Assembly (NCBI GenBank): GCA_955651735.1
Contig: CATPAM010000246.1
Coordinates: 1 to 14,882, forward strand
DNA: 14,882 bases
Reading direction: 5' to 3'
From: Candidatus Acidiferrales bacterium
GTDB taxonomy: Bacteria; Acidobacteriota; Terriglobia; Acidiferrales; UBA7541
Position 1 is the first letter of the stretch. Each line of letters opens with the position of its first letter. Shown here piece by piece: positions 1-7,859 of this stretch. The position numbers were made by a program, and so were the translations under genes. The notes below the pieces were generated by a model. The model worked only from the letters and a program-made list of their open reading frames with translations, ran no database searches and was not told the DNA's origin.

Positions 1-685
1 GCACGTCAGAGAGCAGAGCGCCTTTGGGGCCGAAGGTTTGCAGGCGGGAGACCTGTAAATCCGCGCGATCGAACCAAATCTTGCGGAGGATCTCGGTACG
101 ATAGCCGCCGCGCAGCACAGTCAGGACGTAGTAGCGCGCGGTCTCATCGTTGAACTCCTCGAAGAGCACACTTTCTTCCTTGCGGACTTCGGGCCACAGC
201 AAGGCATCCAGCAAGTGATGTGGACGCAGATTCTCGATGGGCTTTTCGCTGATGCGCTCCGCAGACACCGAGCCGACAAGAAACTTATTTTTCGAGGGGA
301 TCCAGACGCGGAACGTTTCGCCGTCGCTGGCCATGTCGAAGATCGTTTTCCCGACGACGGGCGCCTGGCCAATCATGCGGATTTCGGCTGGGCGCTGCGC
401 GAGGAGAAAGGCTTTCACCTCGTGGTAATCCTCGATGACACCGCTGTACTTCGAGCCGGCGGTGGGCTTGAGCTCGACGGTGGCATTAGCGCTCTTCACG
501 ACGCGCGCGATTTCATTGTACTTCTCAAGAAGTTCGTCGCGAGTGGCGTCGCGAGCGACGGGTTTGGCCTGCGGGGGCAATTTTGTGATGGTCTTGATGT
601 GGCCACCGCAGCCGCAAGAAAGCGATGCCAGTGTCGCCCAGGCCATCCAAATCAGCACACGTATGTTCAATCCGGCCGTCCTCAT
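1..685 (-). CDS. LolA/DUF4292-like envelope lipoprotein (3' end off the window)
   Basis: An open frame of 228 codons runs from an ATG at 685 through the left edge, so the C-terminus is missing. An in-frame TAG lies seven codons upstream of the ATG, which makes 685 the first ATG. The Shine-Dalgarno (SD) match is poor. Residues 6-23 are hydrophobic and end in SLSCGC, a Cys pair at 24 and 26. This looks like a lipoprotein signal, although neither Cys has the usual Leu at -3. The mature part alternates short beta-type segments, such as VLTVLRGGYRTEILRKIWFD and LQVSRLQTFGPKGALLSDV. This pattern resembles LolA/LppX-fold or DUF4292 proteins, which bind lipids or lipoproteins in the periplasm. The family is suggested by pattern only; no catalytic motif is visible. 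It is the last visible gene of the minus-strand run behind mltG, 67 bases after the previous stop, so an envelope role is plausible but unproven. Confidence 0.8.
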   Translation of the reverse strand, partial: MRTAGLNIRVLIWMAWATLASLSCGCGGHIKTITKLPPQAKPVARDATRDELLEKYNEIARVVKSANATVELKPTAGSKYSGVIEDYHEVKAFLLAQRPAEIRMIGQAPVVGKTIFDMASDGETFRVWIPSKNKFLVGSVSAERISEKPIENLRPHHLLDALLWPEVRKEESVLFEEFNDETARYYVLTVLRGGYRTEILRKIWFDRADLQVSRLQTFGPKGALLSDV

Positions 686-752
686 CGATACAAAGAGAGC
701 AATCTAGCAACCGCAGGAATGCGCGTCAACGCAGGAGCCGTGGACCATGGAT

Positions 753-1355
753 TCAGTGAGGCCGCGCAATGTATATGTCAAATTTTTGTACTGCCGGACG
801 AATGCGGCGGATGACTTCGGTGGGCCAGAGGGTCGGGCTGAGGAGGGTCACCCAACCGTCTTCGGGCTCGCAGACGGCAGAAAACGTGTAGCGGGCATAC
901 GCGGGTTGATAGGCATCGAGACCGCGGCGCGAGAGCTCTTTCTCGAGCTCGGCGTCGCCGTCTTGTGCCGGATCGCCAACGCGCACGCCGAATGTCTCAC
1001 CTTCAAAGCGCTGGAAGAGCTCCTCAAGCTGCATTTCACCCGGCTGCGGCAGCACCAGGCAGCGCTCGGCGGCTTCGCGATAATGGATGTCGTGAAGCTT
1101 GCAAAATTCGCGAACGCGTTCGACGTGGCTAAAGAAATCAACGACGAAGAATTCATTGGCCGCGAGGGCGGGAAAGACGGCGGCCCAAATGAGCGCTGCG
1201 TCTTTGCCGCGGACGGGTTCGCGGCTTTCGGTCACGAGCAGCTCGAGACCGACGGCCTTGAGATCGGCGCCGAGGTCGAGGGCTTCCACGTCGAGGGAGA
1301 ACGGCGGCAACTCCAAGGCGCTCGGATCGAGGGGCGGTTTGCCGGGGGCGCTCAT
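753..1355 (-). CDS. Hypothetical protein, coupled to the upstream unknown gene
   Basis: This encodes 200 residues of a family I do not recognise. There is no signal peptide or membrane segment, so the product is probably cytoplasmic. The N-terminal 20 residues are rich in Pro and Leu. The centre (about 30-110) looks like a mixed alpha/beta domain, with ELLVTESREPVRGKDAALIW followed by NEFFVVDFFSHVERVREF. The C-terminus contains an aromatic stretch, YQPAYARYTFSAV, followed by DGWVTLLSPTLWP. Its ATG overlaps the stop of the preceding gene in an ATGA at 1352-1355, with GGA and GAGG just upstream, so it is probably translated by coupling. The frame is intact, and the tight packing supports a real gene. 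It lies between another unknown gene and the lipoprotein-like gene downstream of mltG. No function should be assigned from this sequence. Confidence 0.85.
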   Translation of the reverse strand: MSAPGKPPLDPSALELPPFSLDVEALDLGADLKAVGLELLVTESREPVRGKDAALIWAAVFPALAANEFFVVDFFSHVERVREFCKLHDIHYREAAERCLVLPQPGEMQLEELFQRFEGETFGVRVGDPAQDGDAELEKELSRRGLDAYQPAYARYTFSAVCEPEDGWVTLLSPTLWPTEVIRRIRPAVQKFDIYIARPH

Positions 1356-1909
1356 ACCTCAGATTCCGTCTGGGGGAATTTCGCCTGGAAATCCGGTGCT
1401 TGCTTGCGGACGTCGAGCCAATTGAAGAAGGCGTCCGGAGTTTCGAGCCAGATGCGGAACCAGTTGGCAATTTCGATTTTCTCGGCGCGCTTGCTGGGCT
1501 CGACCTTGGGATTGCGAGAAATCATCTCGGCGCGGCGTTTCCCGAGGCGCGCCACATTTAAGACACGCTCGACGGCGGCGCGCTCGCCATGGGCCTGAAA
1601 CTTGCGCATCAACTCGTCGAGACGCATGATGCTGAGTTCCGCATCCTCCAGCGTCTTGAAGTGCAGCAAATCCTCGAACTCTTCTTCGTACTGTTCCTCG
1701 GCTTCTTCCTGTTGCGATAGCACAACGCGCATACCTGCGCTTTTCAAAACGTCAGCGATGTAGTCCGAGCCGGTTTTTGCCTCTTCGCCGTGCTCAGCGA
1801 TCAAGCGACGGCGGAGTTGCTCGATTTCGGCGGGAGTAAATTTCTGGGCGCCGATAGCTCGCGCGACCTGCAGAATCAGCGCCTTCTTGGTGCTGAGCAT
1901 TTCGTTCAT
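1352..1909 (-). CDS. Hypothetical helical, charged protein directly downstream of mltG
   Basis: This encodes 185 residues of a family I do not recognise. It looks almost wholly helical and soluble. Residues 5-40 form an amphipathic segment (KKALILQVARAIG, then PAEIEQLRRRLIAEHG). Residues 67-80 are extremely acidic (Glu-rich around EEQYEEEFEDLL). Residues 85-130 are another charged helical region, and 147-170 are aromatic (IANWFRIWLETPDAFFNWLD). There is no signal peptide or membrane segment. The start ATG overlaps the mltG stop (ATGA at 1906-1909), and its own stop overlaps the next start in the same way. This gives a three-gene coupled run and suggests that the products are made in linked amounts. 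The Glu-rich helix and Trp-rich tail would suit a protein-protein contact, but that is inference. Confidence 0.85.
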   Translation of the reverse strand: MNEMLSTKKALILQVARAIGAQKFTPAEIEQLRRRLIAEHGEEAKTGSDYIADVLKSAGMRVVLSQQEEAEEQYEEEFEDLLHFKTLEDAELSIMRLDELMRKFQAHGERAAVERVLNVARLGKRRAEMISRNPKVEPSKRAEKIEIANWFRIWLETPDAFFNWLDVRKQAPDFQAKFPQTESEV

Positions 1910-3129
1910 TGGGCTGCGACCTGTTGCTGCTTGGAATGAGCTTTGTGCTTGCCTTGAGACTTCTTCGTCGCGGCGTGCTTCCGGGGCGCCTTCGTTGTTT
2001 GCTCGTCAGCCGCGGGGAGAGCGGGCGGCGGGGTCGGTGGGTCGGCGGGCAGTCCTGCGAGCAAGCGGCGATATTTCGTTACGTTGCGGTTGTGTTCCGC
2101 AAGCGTGGCAGCGAAGAAGTGGCCGCCCTGGGTATTGGCCACGAAATACAAGTAGTCTGTCTTCGCCGGATCCAGGGCAGCGCGCAACGAGGCTTCGCCG
2201 GGGTTGCCAATGGGGCCGGGGGGCAGGCCAGCATGAACGTAGGTGTTGTACGGCGACGGGAAGTGCAAATCGGCGCCGGTGAGTTTGCCATTGTATTGCC
2301 CAGCGTCTTGCATCGCGTAAATCACTGTCGGATCGCACTGCAGCGGAACATTTTTGCGGAGCCGATTTTCAAAGGCGCCGGCTACAAGCGGGCGTTCCTC
2401 GGGCTTGGGCGTTTCACGCTCGACGAGAGAGGCGAGAGTGACGACAGAGGCTACAGGGCGGCCATGTTCCAAACCGGTGGTGTCGCGCCGGCTCTCCGGC
2501 GGAGCGATGCGCTGCCATTCTTCTTTGAATTTGTGGACCATCTCGCCGGTCACATCTGTTGGAGTTGGATGCCGGGACAGGAAATATGTCGCAGGAAATA
2601 AGAAGCCCTCCAGCGTTTTGGCGTGCGGGGCAATGTCGCGAATCAACTCTGGATTTTGCGCGGCGGACAGGAAATCGTCGGCGGTCATCAGTTTTTCCGC
2701 TTCCAAATCGTGGGCGATGTCAAAGATGGTCTCACCTTCACGGACGGTGAAGGACTGCTCGTAGATGTGGCCGTCAGCAATCTGCCAGAACACATCGTGG
2801 CCGCTGATGGCGTGGTTGAAGAAATATTCGCCGGCTTGCAAGCGGCGGCGTGGATGGCGGCGCGCGTAAACCTCAAAGGCGAACGCGCTGCGGATCACGC
2901 CGTTCTGCTTCAGCACGCGCGCCACGGTCCGGCTGGAGGCCCCGTGCGGCAGATCGACAAAAACGCCTTCCGCGGCAAAGCCTTGGTATGGTTGTTCGAT
3001 GCTATACCACAACCAAGCTGTGGCTCCTGCAAGCGCGAGCAACAGCAGCACGACACCGAGTGCTAAAATCCCTCTCAATTCGGCCCAGCTCCTTTGCGTT
3101 GGCGGCGGATGGTGACCTTCACTTATCAA
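1906..3129 (-). CDS. mltG: Endolytic peptidoglycan transglycosylase MltG (YceG family)
   Basis: MltG is an inner-membrane enzyme that cuts nascent glycan strands internally, helping to end peptidoglycan chain growth. The longest form has 407 residues. One membrane segment lies at about 21-42, a LysM-like region precedes the catalytic domain (EYFF, then FTVREGETIFDIA at 127-139), and the YceG domain follows. The catalytic Glu is E237 in ASLVERET. The family signatures EGFLFPATY (174-182), SPYNTY (292-297) and GLPPGPIGNPG (301-311) are all present. The tail beyond about 362 is Pro-rich, then rich in Lys and His. The outermost start is a TTG at 3129 with almost no SD. A second in-frame TTG at 3078 (residue 18) has CAAAGGAG ten bases upstream and still keeps the membrane segment, so it may be the true start. 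The gene follows ruvX, a pairing also seen in the Bacillus yrrK-yrrL region, and is ATGA-coupled to the next gene. Confidence 0.96.
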   Translation of the reverse strand: MISEGHHPPPTQRSWAELRGILALGVVLLLLALAGATAWLWYSIEQPYQGFAAEGVFVDLPHGASSRTVARVLKQNGVIRSAFAFEVYARRHPRRRLQAGEYFFNHAISGHDVFWQIADGHIYEQSFTVREGETIFDIAHDLEAEKLMTADDFLSAAQNPELIRDIAPHAKTLEGFLFPATYFLSRHPTPTDVTGEMVHKFKEEWQRIAPPESRRDTTGLEHGRPVASVVTLASLVERETPKPEERPLVAGAFENRLRKNVPLQCDPTVIYAMQDAGQYNGKLTGADLHFPSPYNTYVHAGLPPGPIGNPGEASLRAALDPAKTDYLYFVANTQGGHFFAATLAEHNRNVTKYRRLLAGLPADPPTPPPALPAADEQTTKAPRKHAATKKSQGKHKAHSKQQQVAAQ

Positions 3130-3170
3130 TTTTGCCCGTTTTCGCGGCTTTATCGGTTTCTGAGGTTAAT

Positions 3171-3198
3171 GCGAGAGCCAAATTAGTTACGCTCTCGC
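3171..3198 (-). other. Perfect 8-bp inverted repeat between ruvX and mltG
   Basis: The arms GCGAGAGC (3171-3178) and GCTCTCGC (3191-3198) are perfect complements around a 12-base loop. The hairpin starts about 40 bases after the ruvX stop and lies about 40 bases before the mltG TTG at 3129. No T-run follows on the minus strand, so it is not a standard intrinsic terminator. It could be an attenuator, an mRNA-processing or stability element, or a regulator site. The structure is seen directly; the role is unknown. Confidence 0.5.
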
Positions 3199-3238
3199 GC
3201 GGCGCAAAAACGGAGTGGGGCTGTGCGACCCATGTACA

Positions 3239-3751
3239 TTAGACGTGCTCCGGGTCGCTTTTTGTCGCCCTCCGCTGCTCCAAGTATTCCTTCAAAATTA
3301 CGGCTGCAGCTACGGCGTCCACGGAGGCTCTGACCGGTTTGTTTCTTTTGGCGTGCGTTTTCGCCTCGTGCAGAATTCTTCCGGACTGCTCTTCGAGCAG
3401 GCGCTCGGCTTCCCAACTGGTGAGGCGCTCGTCGAGCATGTCCACGGGCAGGCCAAGTTGTTTGCGCAGGCGAGCGGCGAAACGGGTAGCCTCTTCCGCC
3501 ATCTCACCGCGCGTACCATCGAGACGCAGGGGAAGCCCGACGACGATTTGGCGGACGCCATGTTCGCGCGCAAGCTCGCGCAACCGCCGCATGTCTTCAT
3601 TGCGATTGACGCGATCGAGAGTGAGGAGCGGTCGCGGAAGCTGTGCTTCTAATTCGGCAATGGCCAAGCCGATGCGGGCGCGGCCGTAATCGAGCGCCAG
3701 GATTGATCCCTTCGCATTTCCTACTCTGTGATGGTGCGTCCCCGTGGCCAT
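3239..3751 (-). CDS. ruvX: RuvX/YqgF-family Holliday junction resolvase-like nuclease
   Basis: This encodes 170 residues with an RNase H-like fold. Family members are linked to Holliday junction resolution, and in E. coli YqgF to 16S rRNA 5' processing. The acidic residues expected at the active site are present: D21 in LALDYGRARIG, E108 in DERLTS and D145 in SVDAVAAAVIL. The VVGLPL strand (70-75) and the following LDGTRGEMA stretch also fit. The protein is longer than E. coli YqgF (138 residues), with about 13 extra residues at the N-terminus (including His-His-His) and a charged C-terminal tail. The ATG at 3751 is preceded by TAAGGAAGGA, a strong but very close SD. The gene begins 7 bases after the M28 peptidase stop, so the two are very likely cotranscribed. 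mltG follows after a 109-base gap containing a hairpin. Confidence 0.95.
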   Translation of the reverse strand: MATGTHHHRVGNAKGSILALDYGRARIGLAIAELEAQLPRPLLTLDRVNRNEDMRRLRELAREHGVRQIVVGLPLRLDGTRGEMAEEATRFAARLRKQLGLPVDMLDERLTSWEAERLLEEQSGRILHEAKTHAKRNKPVRASVDAVAAAVILKEYLEQRRATKSDPEHV

Positions 3752-3758
3752 TCCTTCC

Positions 3759-5318
3759 TTACGGCTTGCGGCCTCTAGCGCCCTTTTGCCAAGGCTCCCA
3801 GTAGCCGAGCTGCTCCATTTTTTCGTCGAGATGCGTTTGCTTCAGCAGGCGGTCCATTTCGGTGCGCGATAAACGCTTGCCGAGCGGCTCGACGCGATCC
3901 GCGATGCCCCAGACGGTAACGGCGGCAAGCGCGGTGTTGATTTTGAGTTCGCGGATGTCGACTTTGTCGAAGGTGTCGGATGCCGCGTGATAGTTGGGCA
4001 GGTAATTTGCTTCATCCTGCTCGGCGACCAGCGTGGGAACTCCTTCGAGGAAGAAATCCCAATTGTCGGTGCCGATGTCGCCCTCGAGTGTGTGATGCGT
4101 GACGTCCCAGGAAGCGAGCGGCTTGAGGATCTCGCGAATGCCGTCCTCAATGTCGCCGCGCCCGGTCAGCGAGTAGCCGGTCACACGGCCCACGCCGGAG
4201 TCGAAAACCACCACGCCGCGAATCTTGTCCAACTCCGTACGATGCGCCAGGGCGTATTGCCACGAGCCGTACATGCCTTGCTCTTCTCCAGTGAAGAGAA
4301 CAAAGCGAATCGTGCGCCGCGGGAGCAATCCGGTGGCTTTGATGGCGCGCGCCGCTTCGATCACCAGCGCTGCATTGCACCCATTGTCGAGCGCGCCGGT
4401 GCCCAGGTCCCAGGAATCGAGGTGGGCGCCAAGGATGACTGCTTCGTCCGGCTTCTCGTATCCGTGGATTTCACCGACCACGTTTTCCTGCTCCACAGCT
4501 CCGCCAATCTTGTTTGACATGCTGAAGCGCACGCGCATTTGGCCGGGATGGGCGGCGATCGTTCGGGCGAGACGCATAGCGTCTTCGCGGGCGATCACAG
4601 CTTGAGGAATGCGCTCCAGTGATGCGTCGCCGGTATTGGTGTGCCGGTAGAGGAGCAAGCGCTCGCGAGCGCCCATCCAGAGAATCGCGGCCGCGCCGCC
4701 TTTTATGGCGCGCTCGATGACGGGAGGTGGCTGCGTGTACTCGTTGAAAAGGTCGGCCCAGGTGGACCCAAGATCGGAAGAGGCAAGAAGAATGGCACCC
4801 CTTACTGCAGCGCCCGCGCGCGCAAAATCCTGCTCGTTGCCGTAGCCGATATCGATCAGGTTCGCCTCGATACCGGCCGCGGGGGTAGCGGGCGACCAGC
4901 CTACGGCGACCAAGCGGACTGGAAATTTCACGGGGCTCAGCAATTCCAAGCGTGTTTCGCCTTCGCTCCAGGTCAGCGGGAGCGTGTACTTCTCGGTGTT
5001 CACATACACGAATTCAGAGAGGAAAGCAGCCACGGCCCAGTCCACGGCTTTGGCCATCTCTGGCGAGCCTGAGACGCGGCCGCCCACTTCATCGGTCAGG
5101 CGCCGCAGATTTTCCTCCAGCGGCGACGGTCCCAGCACCTGGGGGAGAATTTTCGCGGCTGCGTCGGCGCACGACGCTTCCGTGGCCGAGCACGCCGCAG
5201 CTTGTTGGCCAGCCGCTGGCTTAGCCAATGGATCCGTCTTCGGCGCGGGCAATTGCGCGGTCAAAGCCGAGGCTGCGAAGGACGCAAGGAAGAAAGCAGC
5301 AAACAAAGCAAACCGCAT
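3759..5318 (-). CDS. Secreted M28-family zinc metallopeptidase (aminopeptidase or carboxypeptidase type)
   Basis: This encodes 519 residues, with a signal peptide at 1-21 (MRFALFAAFFLASFAASALT) and probable cleavage near AQ. Residues about 150-265 fit an inserted PA-type domain. The M28 peptidase core follows, and its two-metal site is complete: H299 and D301 in GAHLDSWDLG, D311 in GALDNG, E345 and E346 in FTGEEQG, D373 in VVFDSG and H444 in PNYHAASDTF. Members of this family remove residues from peptide ends in the periplasm or outside the cell; the substrate cannot be told. The ATG at 5318 has AGAGGT eight bases upstream and a TATAAT box about 50 bases upstream. It is the first gene of the minus-strand run and lies 7 bases from ruvX. 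The ligands leave little doubt about family; specificity is open. Confidence 0.96.
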   Translation of the reverse strand: MRFALFAAFFLASFAASALTAQLPAPKTDPLAKPAAGQQAAACSATEASCADAAAKILPQVLGPSPLEENLRRLTDEVGGRVSGSPEMAKAVDWAVAAFLSEFVYVNTEKYTLPLTWSEGETRLELLSPVKFPVRLVAVGWSPATPAAGIEANLIDIGYGNEQDFARAGAAVRGAILLASSDLGSTWADLFNEYTQPPPVIERAIKGGAAAILWMGARERLLLYRHTNTGDASLERIPQAVIAREDAMRLARTIAAHPGQMRVRFSMSNKIGGAVEQENVVGEIHGYEKPDEAVILGAHLDSWDLGTGALDNGCNAALVIEAARAIKATGLLPRRTIRFVLFTGEEQGMYGSWQYALAHRTELDKIRGVVVFDSGVGRVTGYSLTGRGDIEDGIREILKPLASWDVTHHTLEGDIGTDNWDFFLEGVPTLVAEQDEANYLPNYHAASDTFDKVDIRELKINTALAAVTVWGIADRVEPLGKRLSRTEMDRLLKQTHLDEKMEQLGYWEPWQKGARGRKP

Positions 5319-5370
5319 GATCTATACCTCTGGAAAGATTCCGACCGTCGCAAAGAAGGCTGGCGCAAGA

Positions 5371-5376
5371 ATTATA
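5371..5376 (-). promoter_or_regulatory. Candidate -10 box for the M28-ruvX-mltG run
   Basis: The minus strand reads TATAAT here, a perfect sigma-70 type -10 box. It would give a leader of about 45 bases before the peptidase ATG at 5318. The region 17-18 bases further upstream (GGAACA or GAACAG) is a poor -35, so the promoter may need an activator or the match may be chance. The good SD (AGAGGT at 5326-5331) fits a leader of this length. Confidence 0.45.
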
Positions 5377-5499
5377 GCGCATCACCGGGCACCCTGTTCC
5401 GAAGGCCAAGTGACTCTCTGGCTGTAGTCTGCAAAAAAGCGAGTCGGGGCCAGGCTTGCGGGGCGATGATGCTGGTATCGGCCCATCGGGAGGATTGTG

Positions 5500-5880
5500 A
5501 TGAAAAATAAGCTGCTCATCGCCTCGGGATGTATTGCTGGGGTCGTAGGCGTGCGCGTACTAATCGCCGCGCCGAACTGGTTCAAGGAGCGGCGCGAAAA
5601 CCGGCAGTTTATTGCCGTCAACAATTTGACGCCGGAACGATTGATCGCGCGCTGCGGGCCACCAGTTGGAGACGAAACCAGGAACCTGTATCCGATCATC
5701 GCGCGAGATATGAACTACAAGTCAGAGAGTCGAGGAACGATCGTGTTCAAGTTCAGCAAGACAGCGGACGAATCCAGCGACTGGGTGTTTATGTCCATGC
5801 AGGATTCCAATGGCGGTACAGACTACGAATCCGCCAGCGCGAAAATCTCGGCGCTTTCGTGCCTTGATTCCAAGAAATAA
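5500..5880 (+). CDS. Hypothetical small membrane-anchored protein
   Basis: This encodes 126 residues of a family I do not recognise. An N-terminal hydrophobic segment (residues about 5-24, LLIASGCIAGVVGVRVLIAA) acts as either an uncleaved anchor or a signal peptide. The remaining 100 residues would lie outside the cytoplasm. The stretch NLTPERLIARCGPPVGD resembles the loop-helix seen in SmpA/OmlA-type small envelope proteins, but the likeness is short and should not be used as a family call. Two Cys residues in the soluble part (in ARCGPP and SCLDSKK) could form a disulfide bond. The ATG at 5500 is preceded by GGGAGGA with five bases of spacing, a strong SD that beats the overlapping GTG at 5497. 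The gene is divergent from the M28 peptidase and 159 bases ahead of the inositol monophosphatase gene. Confidence 0.8.
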   Translation: MKNKLLIASGCIAGVVGVRVLIAAPNWFKERRENRQFIAVNNLTPERLIARCGPPVGDETRNLYPIIARDMNYKSESRGTIVFKFSKTADESSDWVFMSMQDSNGGTDYESASAKISALSCLDSKK

Positions 5881-6039
5881 GCAAAATTGAAAAACGTGCT
5901 TTGGGCCGCGGTTCAGAACGATTTGTGAGCCGCATGGCGATGCCCTAGCCTTCGCACGCGTCGCGTACCACGGAAATCTCCCGGCAGATGATAAAGTGAA
6001 TAGCGCCTGCTGACAGCTAAAGGCCGAGCGAGATTGTTG

Positions 6040-6852
6040 ATGAGCGACGATTACTTGAAGGCAGCGGTGGAAATAGCGCGAGAGGCCGGCGAGATCTTGC
6101 GCGAGGAGTTCGACCGCCCGCCACAGATTTCCTACAAGGGCGACGTGGACTTGGTGACGCAGGCAGACAAACGCTCGGAAGCAGCCATTGTCAAGCGCTT
6201 GACCCAGTATTTCCCCGAACACGCGATCGCCGCGGAAGAGGGAACGGGGCACGAGAGCGCCTCTGATTCGGAATTCCGCTGGCATATTGATCCTCTCGAC
6301 GGCACGACGAACTTTGCGCATGGCTATCCATGCTTTTGCGTCTCGATAGGTTTGGCGCAACGGGACACGGTTATCGCGGGGGTCGTTTTCAACCCTTTCT
6401 ACAATGAACTGTTCGCCGCAGCACGCGGCGAAGGCGCAACGCTGAACGGCAAGGAGATCCGCGTTTCAACGGTGGCCACGCTTTCGACAAGCTTGCTTTG
6501 CACCGGCTTTCCGGTGCACAAGCGCCTCGCCAACCCCAACATTCACTACTACTGGGACTTCACTTTGCGCTCCCACGGCGTGCGCCGCGATGGCTCCGCG
6601 GCCCTCGACCTTGCATGCGTGGCTGCCGGGCGCTTCGATGGCTTCTGGGAGTTCGGCCTGCAGAAATGGGACACCGCCGCGGGTGTCTTGCTCGTGGAGG
6701 AAGCAGGCGGAAAGGTCAGCGATTTTTCCGGCCAGCCGTACCGGCTAGGCGGGCCGACGATTTTGGCCACCAACGAAACCATACACGAAGAGATGCGCAA
6801 GGTAGCGCTGGACATTTCGCAACGCGATCCAGCATCTCCGCTGCGCCGATAG
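6040..6852 (+). CDS. Inositol-1-monophosphatase family protein
   Basis: This encodes 270 residues, the usual length for the SuhB/IMPase family. These are Mg2+-dependent phosphatases that hydrolyse myo-inositol phosphates or related sugar phosphates. The metal-binding residues are all present: E66 in AIAAEEG, D84 and D87 in the signature DPLDGTTNFAHG (84-95), and D211 in KWDTAAG. The C-terminal part has EEAGGKVSDFSG and GPTILATN, also typical. The ATG at 6040 is preferred over the TTGs at 6034 and 6037; the SD is weak (GAGCGAGA). Related enzymes also act on histidinol phosphate, fructose bisphosphate or 3'-phosphoadenosine phosphates, and the sequence does not settle the substrate, so I give no symbol. 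The gene is convergent with the pstS remnant, 53 bases away. Confidence 0.95.
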   Translation: MSDDYLKAAVEIAREAGEILREEFDRPPQISYKGDVDLVTQADKRSEAAIVKRLTQYFPEHAIAAEEGTGHESASDSEFRWHIDPLDGTTNFAHGYPCFCVSIGLAQRDTVIAGVVFNPFYNELFAAARGEGATLNGKEIRVSTVATLSTSLLCTGFPVHKRLANPNIHYYWDFTLRSHGVRRDGSAALDLACVAAGRFDGFWEFGLQKWDTAAGVLLVEEAGGKVSDFSGQPYRLGGPTILATNETIHEEMRKVALDISQRDPASPLRR

Positions 6853-6905
6853 TCGCAGACACGGGTTGCGCTGCAGGTTTTGCCTGAACAGGTCCGCCCG
6901 ATAAA

Positions 6906-7859
6906 TCAGCGCACCCCGGCAGCGGTGGCGGCTACCTTCGCAAGCAGTGCACTGGGCAAAGTGGCGTAGTCTCGCTCCTACGCGATCTCCTGGCCCTGAG
7001 CGTAAACCCATTCTAGATAGCCACCCACGGCGCGGCCTCGCTCGGGATCCTGTGATTTCGCTGGAATATACAACCAGGTGAAACTGGTCACGGGTTGCTG
7101 TCCTTGCCCAGCCCGTTAGTCAATGAGACGCGGAAGTCGTCCCGCATTTTCGCGCCGAGAGTCGCTGCAGCGATCGATTTCGTTGTCGGCAAAACAAACT
7201 CGCCCGCCGGATTATTGATGCGGGCCATGCTCAGCGAAGCCATTTGCGCGAGGTTCGACTCCGTGTAGCCGATGGACCAGGAGGTTGCGCGGACCTTGTC
7301 CGCCATGTCCTGCGACCGGGCTGCGCTGATTCCGACCGGCCACTTTGGCGATTCGCCTGGCCCAGCCTTTGCCAGGAACTCGGGGCTCACTCTGCACAGA
7401 AAATCGGAGAGGATATAATTCGCGCCTTTGCCGTGCGATGAATCACTTGAATCGGCTGCGCACGAAGCTTCATCGCAGGATTCACTTTCGCGATCGCCGA
7501 GTCGTTCCAGAACTTCAGCTTGCCCAGGAAAATATCGGCGAGCACCGATCCGGTGAGGCGAAGGTCGCCGGGGGTGTGCGGCAGGTTGTATACGACGGCA
7601 ATGCCAATCAAGACGGTGGGCAATTCCAGCATTGGTCCAGCCGCACTGTTTACGCCGTTTTCTGGAATAGGCGCATTGCCGCCGCCCAAATCGCCCACGC
7701 CCGCCAGAATCATGCGAGCGCTCTCGCCAGTACCTTCGGGAATATAGCGCAACTGCGTTCCTGGATGCTGCGCATGGTAAGCGGCGCCCCACGCGATGTA
7801 CAGAGGCTCAGGAAGGCTCGAGCCAGAGAGCCAACGGTCGTACGCACAAGCGGGCGCAT
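6906..7859 (-). pseudogene. Decayed pstS-like phosphate-binding protein gene
   Basis: PstS is the periplasmic phosphate-binding subunit of the Pst ABC transporter. Here its signature is spread over several frames. From about 7824 one frame reads GSSLPEPLYIAWGAAYHAQ, then GVGDLGGGNAPI, LPTVLIGIAVVYNLP and LTGSVLADIFLGKLKFWND. Near 7432-7435 the frame breaks inside what should be the HRSDGKG phosphate-contact loop. A second frame continues with GANYILSDFLCRVSPEF, KWPVG, SIGYTE and DDFRVSLTN. At 7089-7094 a proline codon has lost one base, and a third frame gives SFTWLYIPAKSQDPERGRAV and GYLEWVYAQGQEIA. An in-frame TAG follows at 6978-6980, and the remnant ends at a TGA at 6906. The 5' end is also disturbed: the ATG at 7859 opens a signal-like frame (MRPLVRTTVGSL) that does not match the mature frame. 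No pstC, pstA or pstB lies nearby. The order of motifs leaves little doubt about origin. Confidence 0.9.

Noticed and set aside
215..1598. Long plus-strand open frames (215-814 and 747-1598)
   Set aside because: They are antisense to minus-strand genes with coupled starts and coherent protein features, their translations show no family likeness, and long antisense frames are common at this GC.
1906..2000. Lys/His/Gln-rich tail of MltG as a frameshift artefact
   Set aside because: The stop overlaps the next start exactly as ATGA, and Pro- and Lys-rich tails are common on MltG; the frame is credible.
7432..7435. Programmed frameshift in pstS
   Set aside because: There is no slippery heptamer or pseudoknot context, and further lesions downstream make decay the simpler explanation.
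7088..7792. A single 234-residue protein read in one frame
   Set aside because: Only its second half is PstS-like; the first half is another frame of the same gene. It is a piece of the broken gene, not an independent protein.
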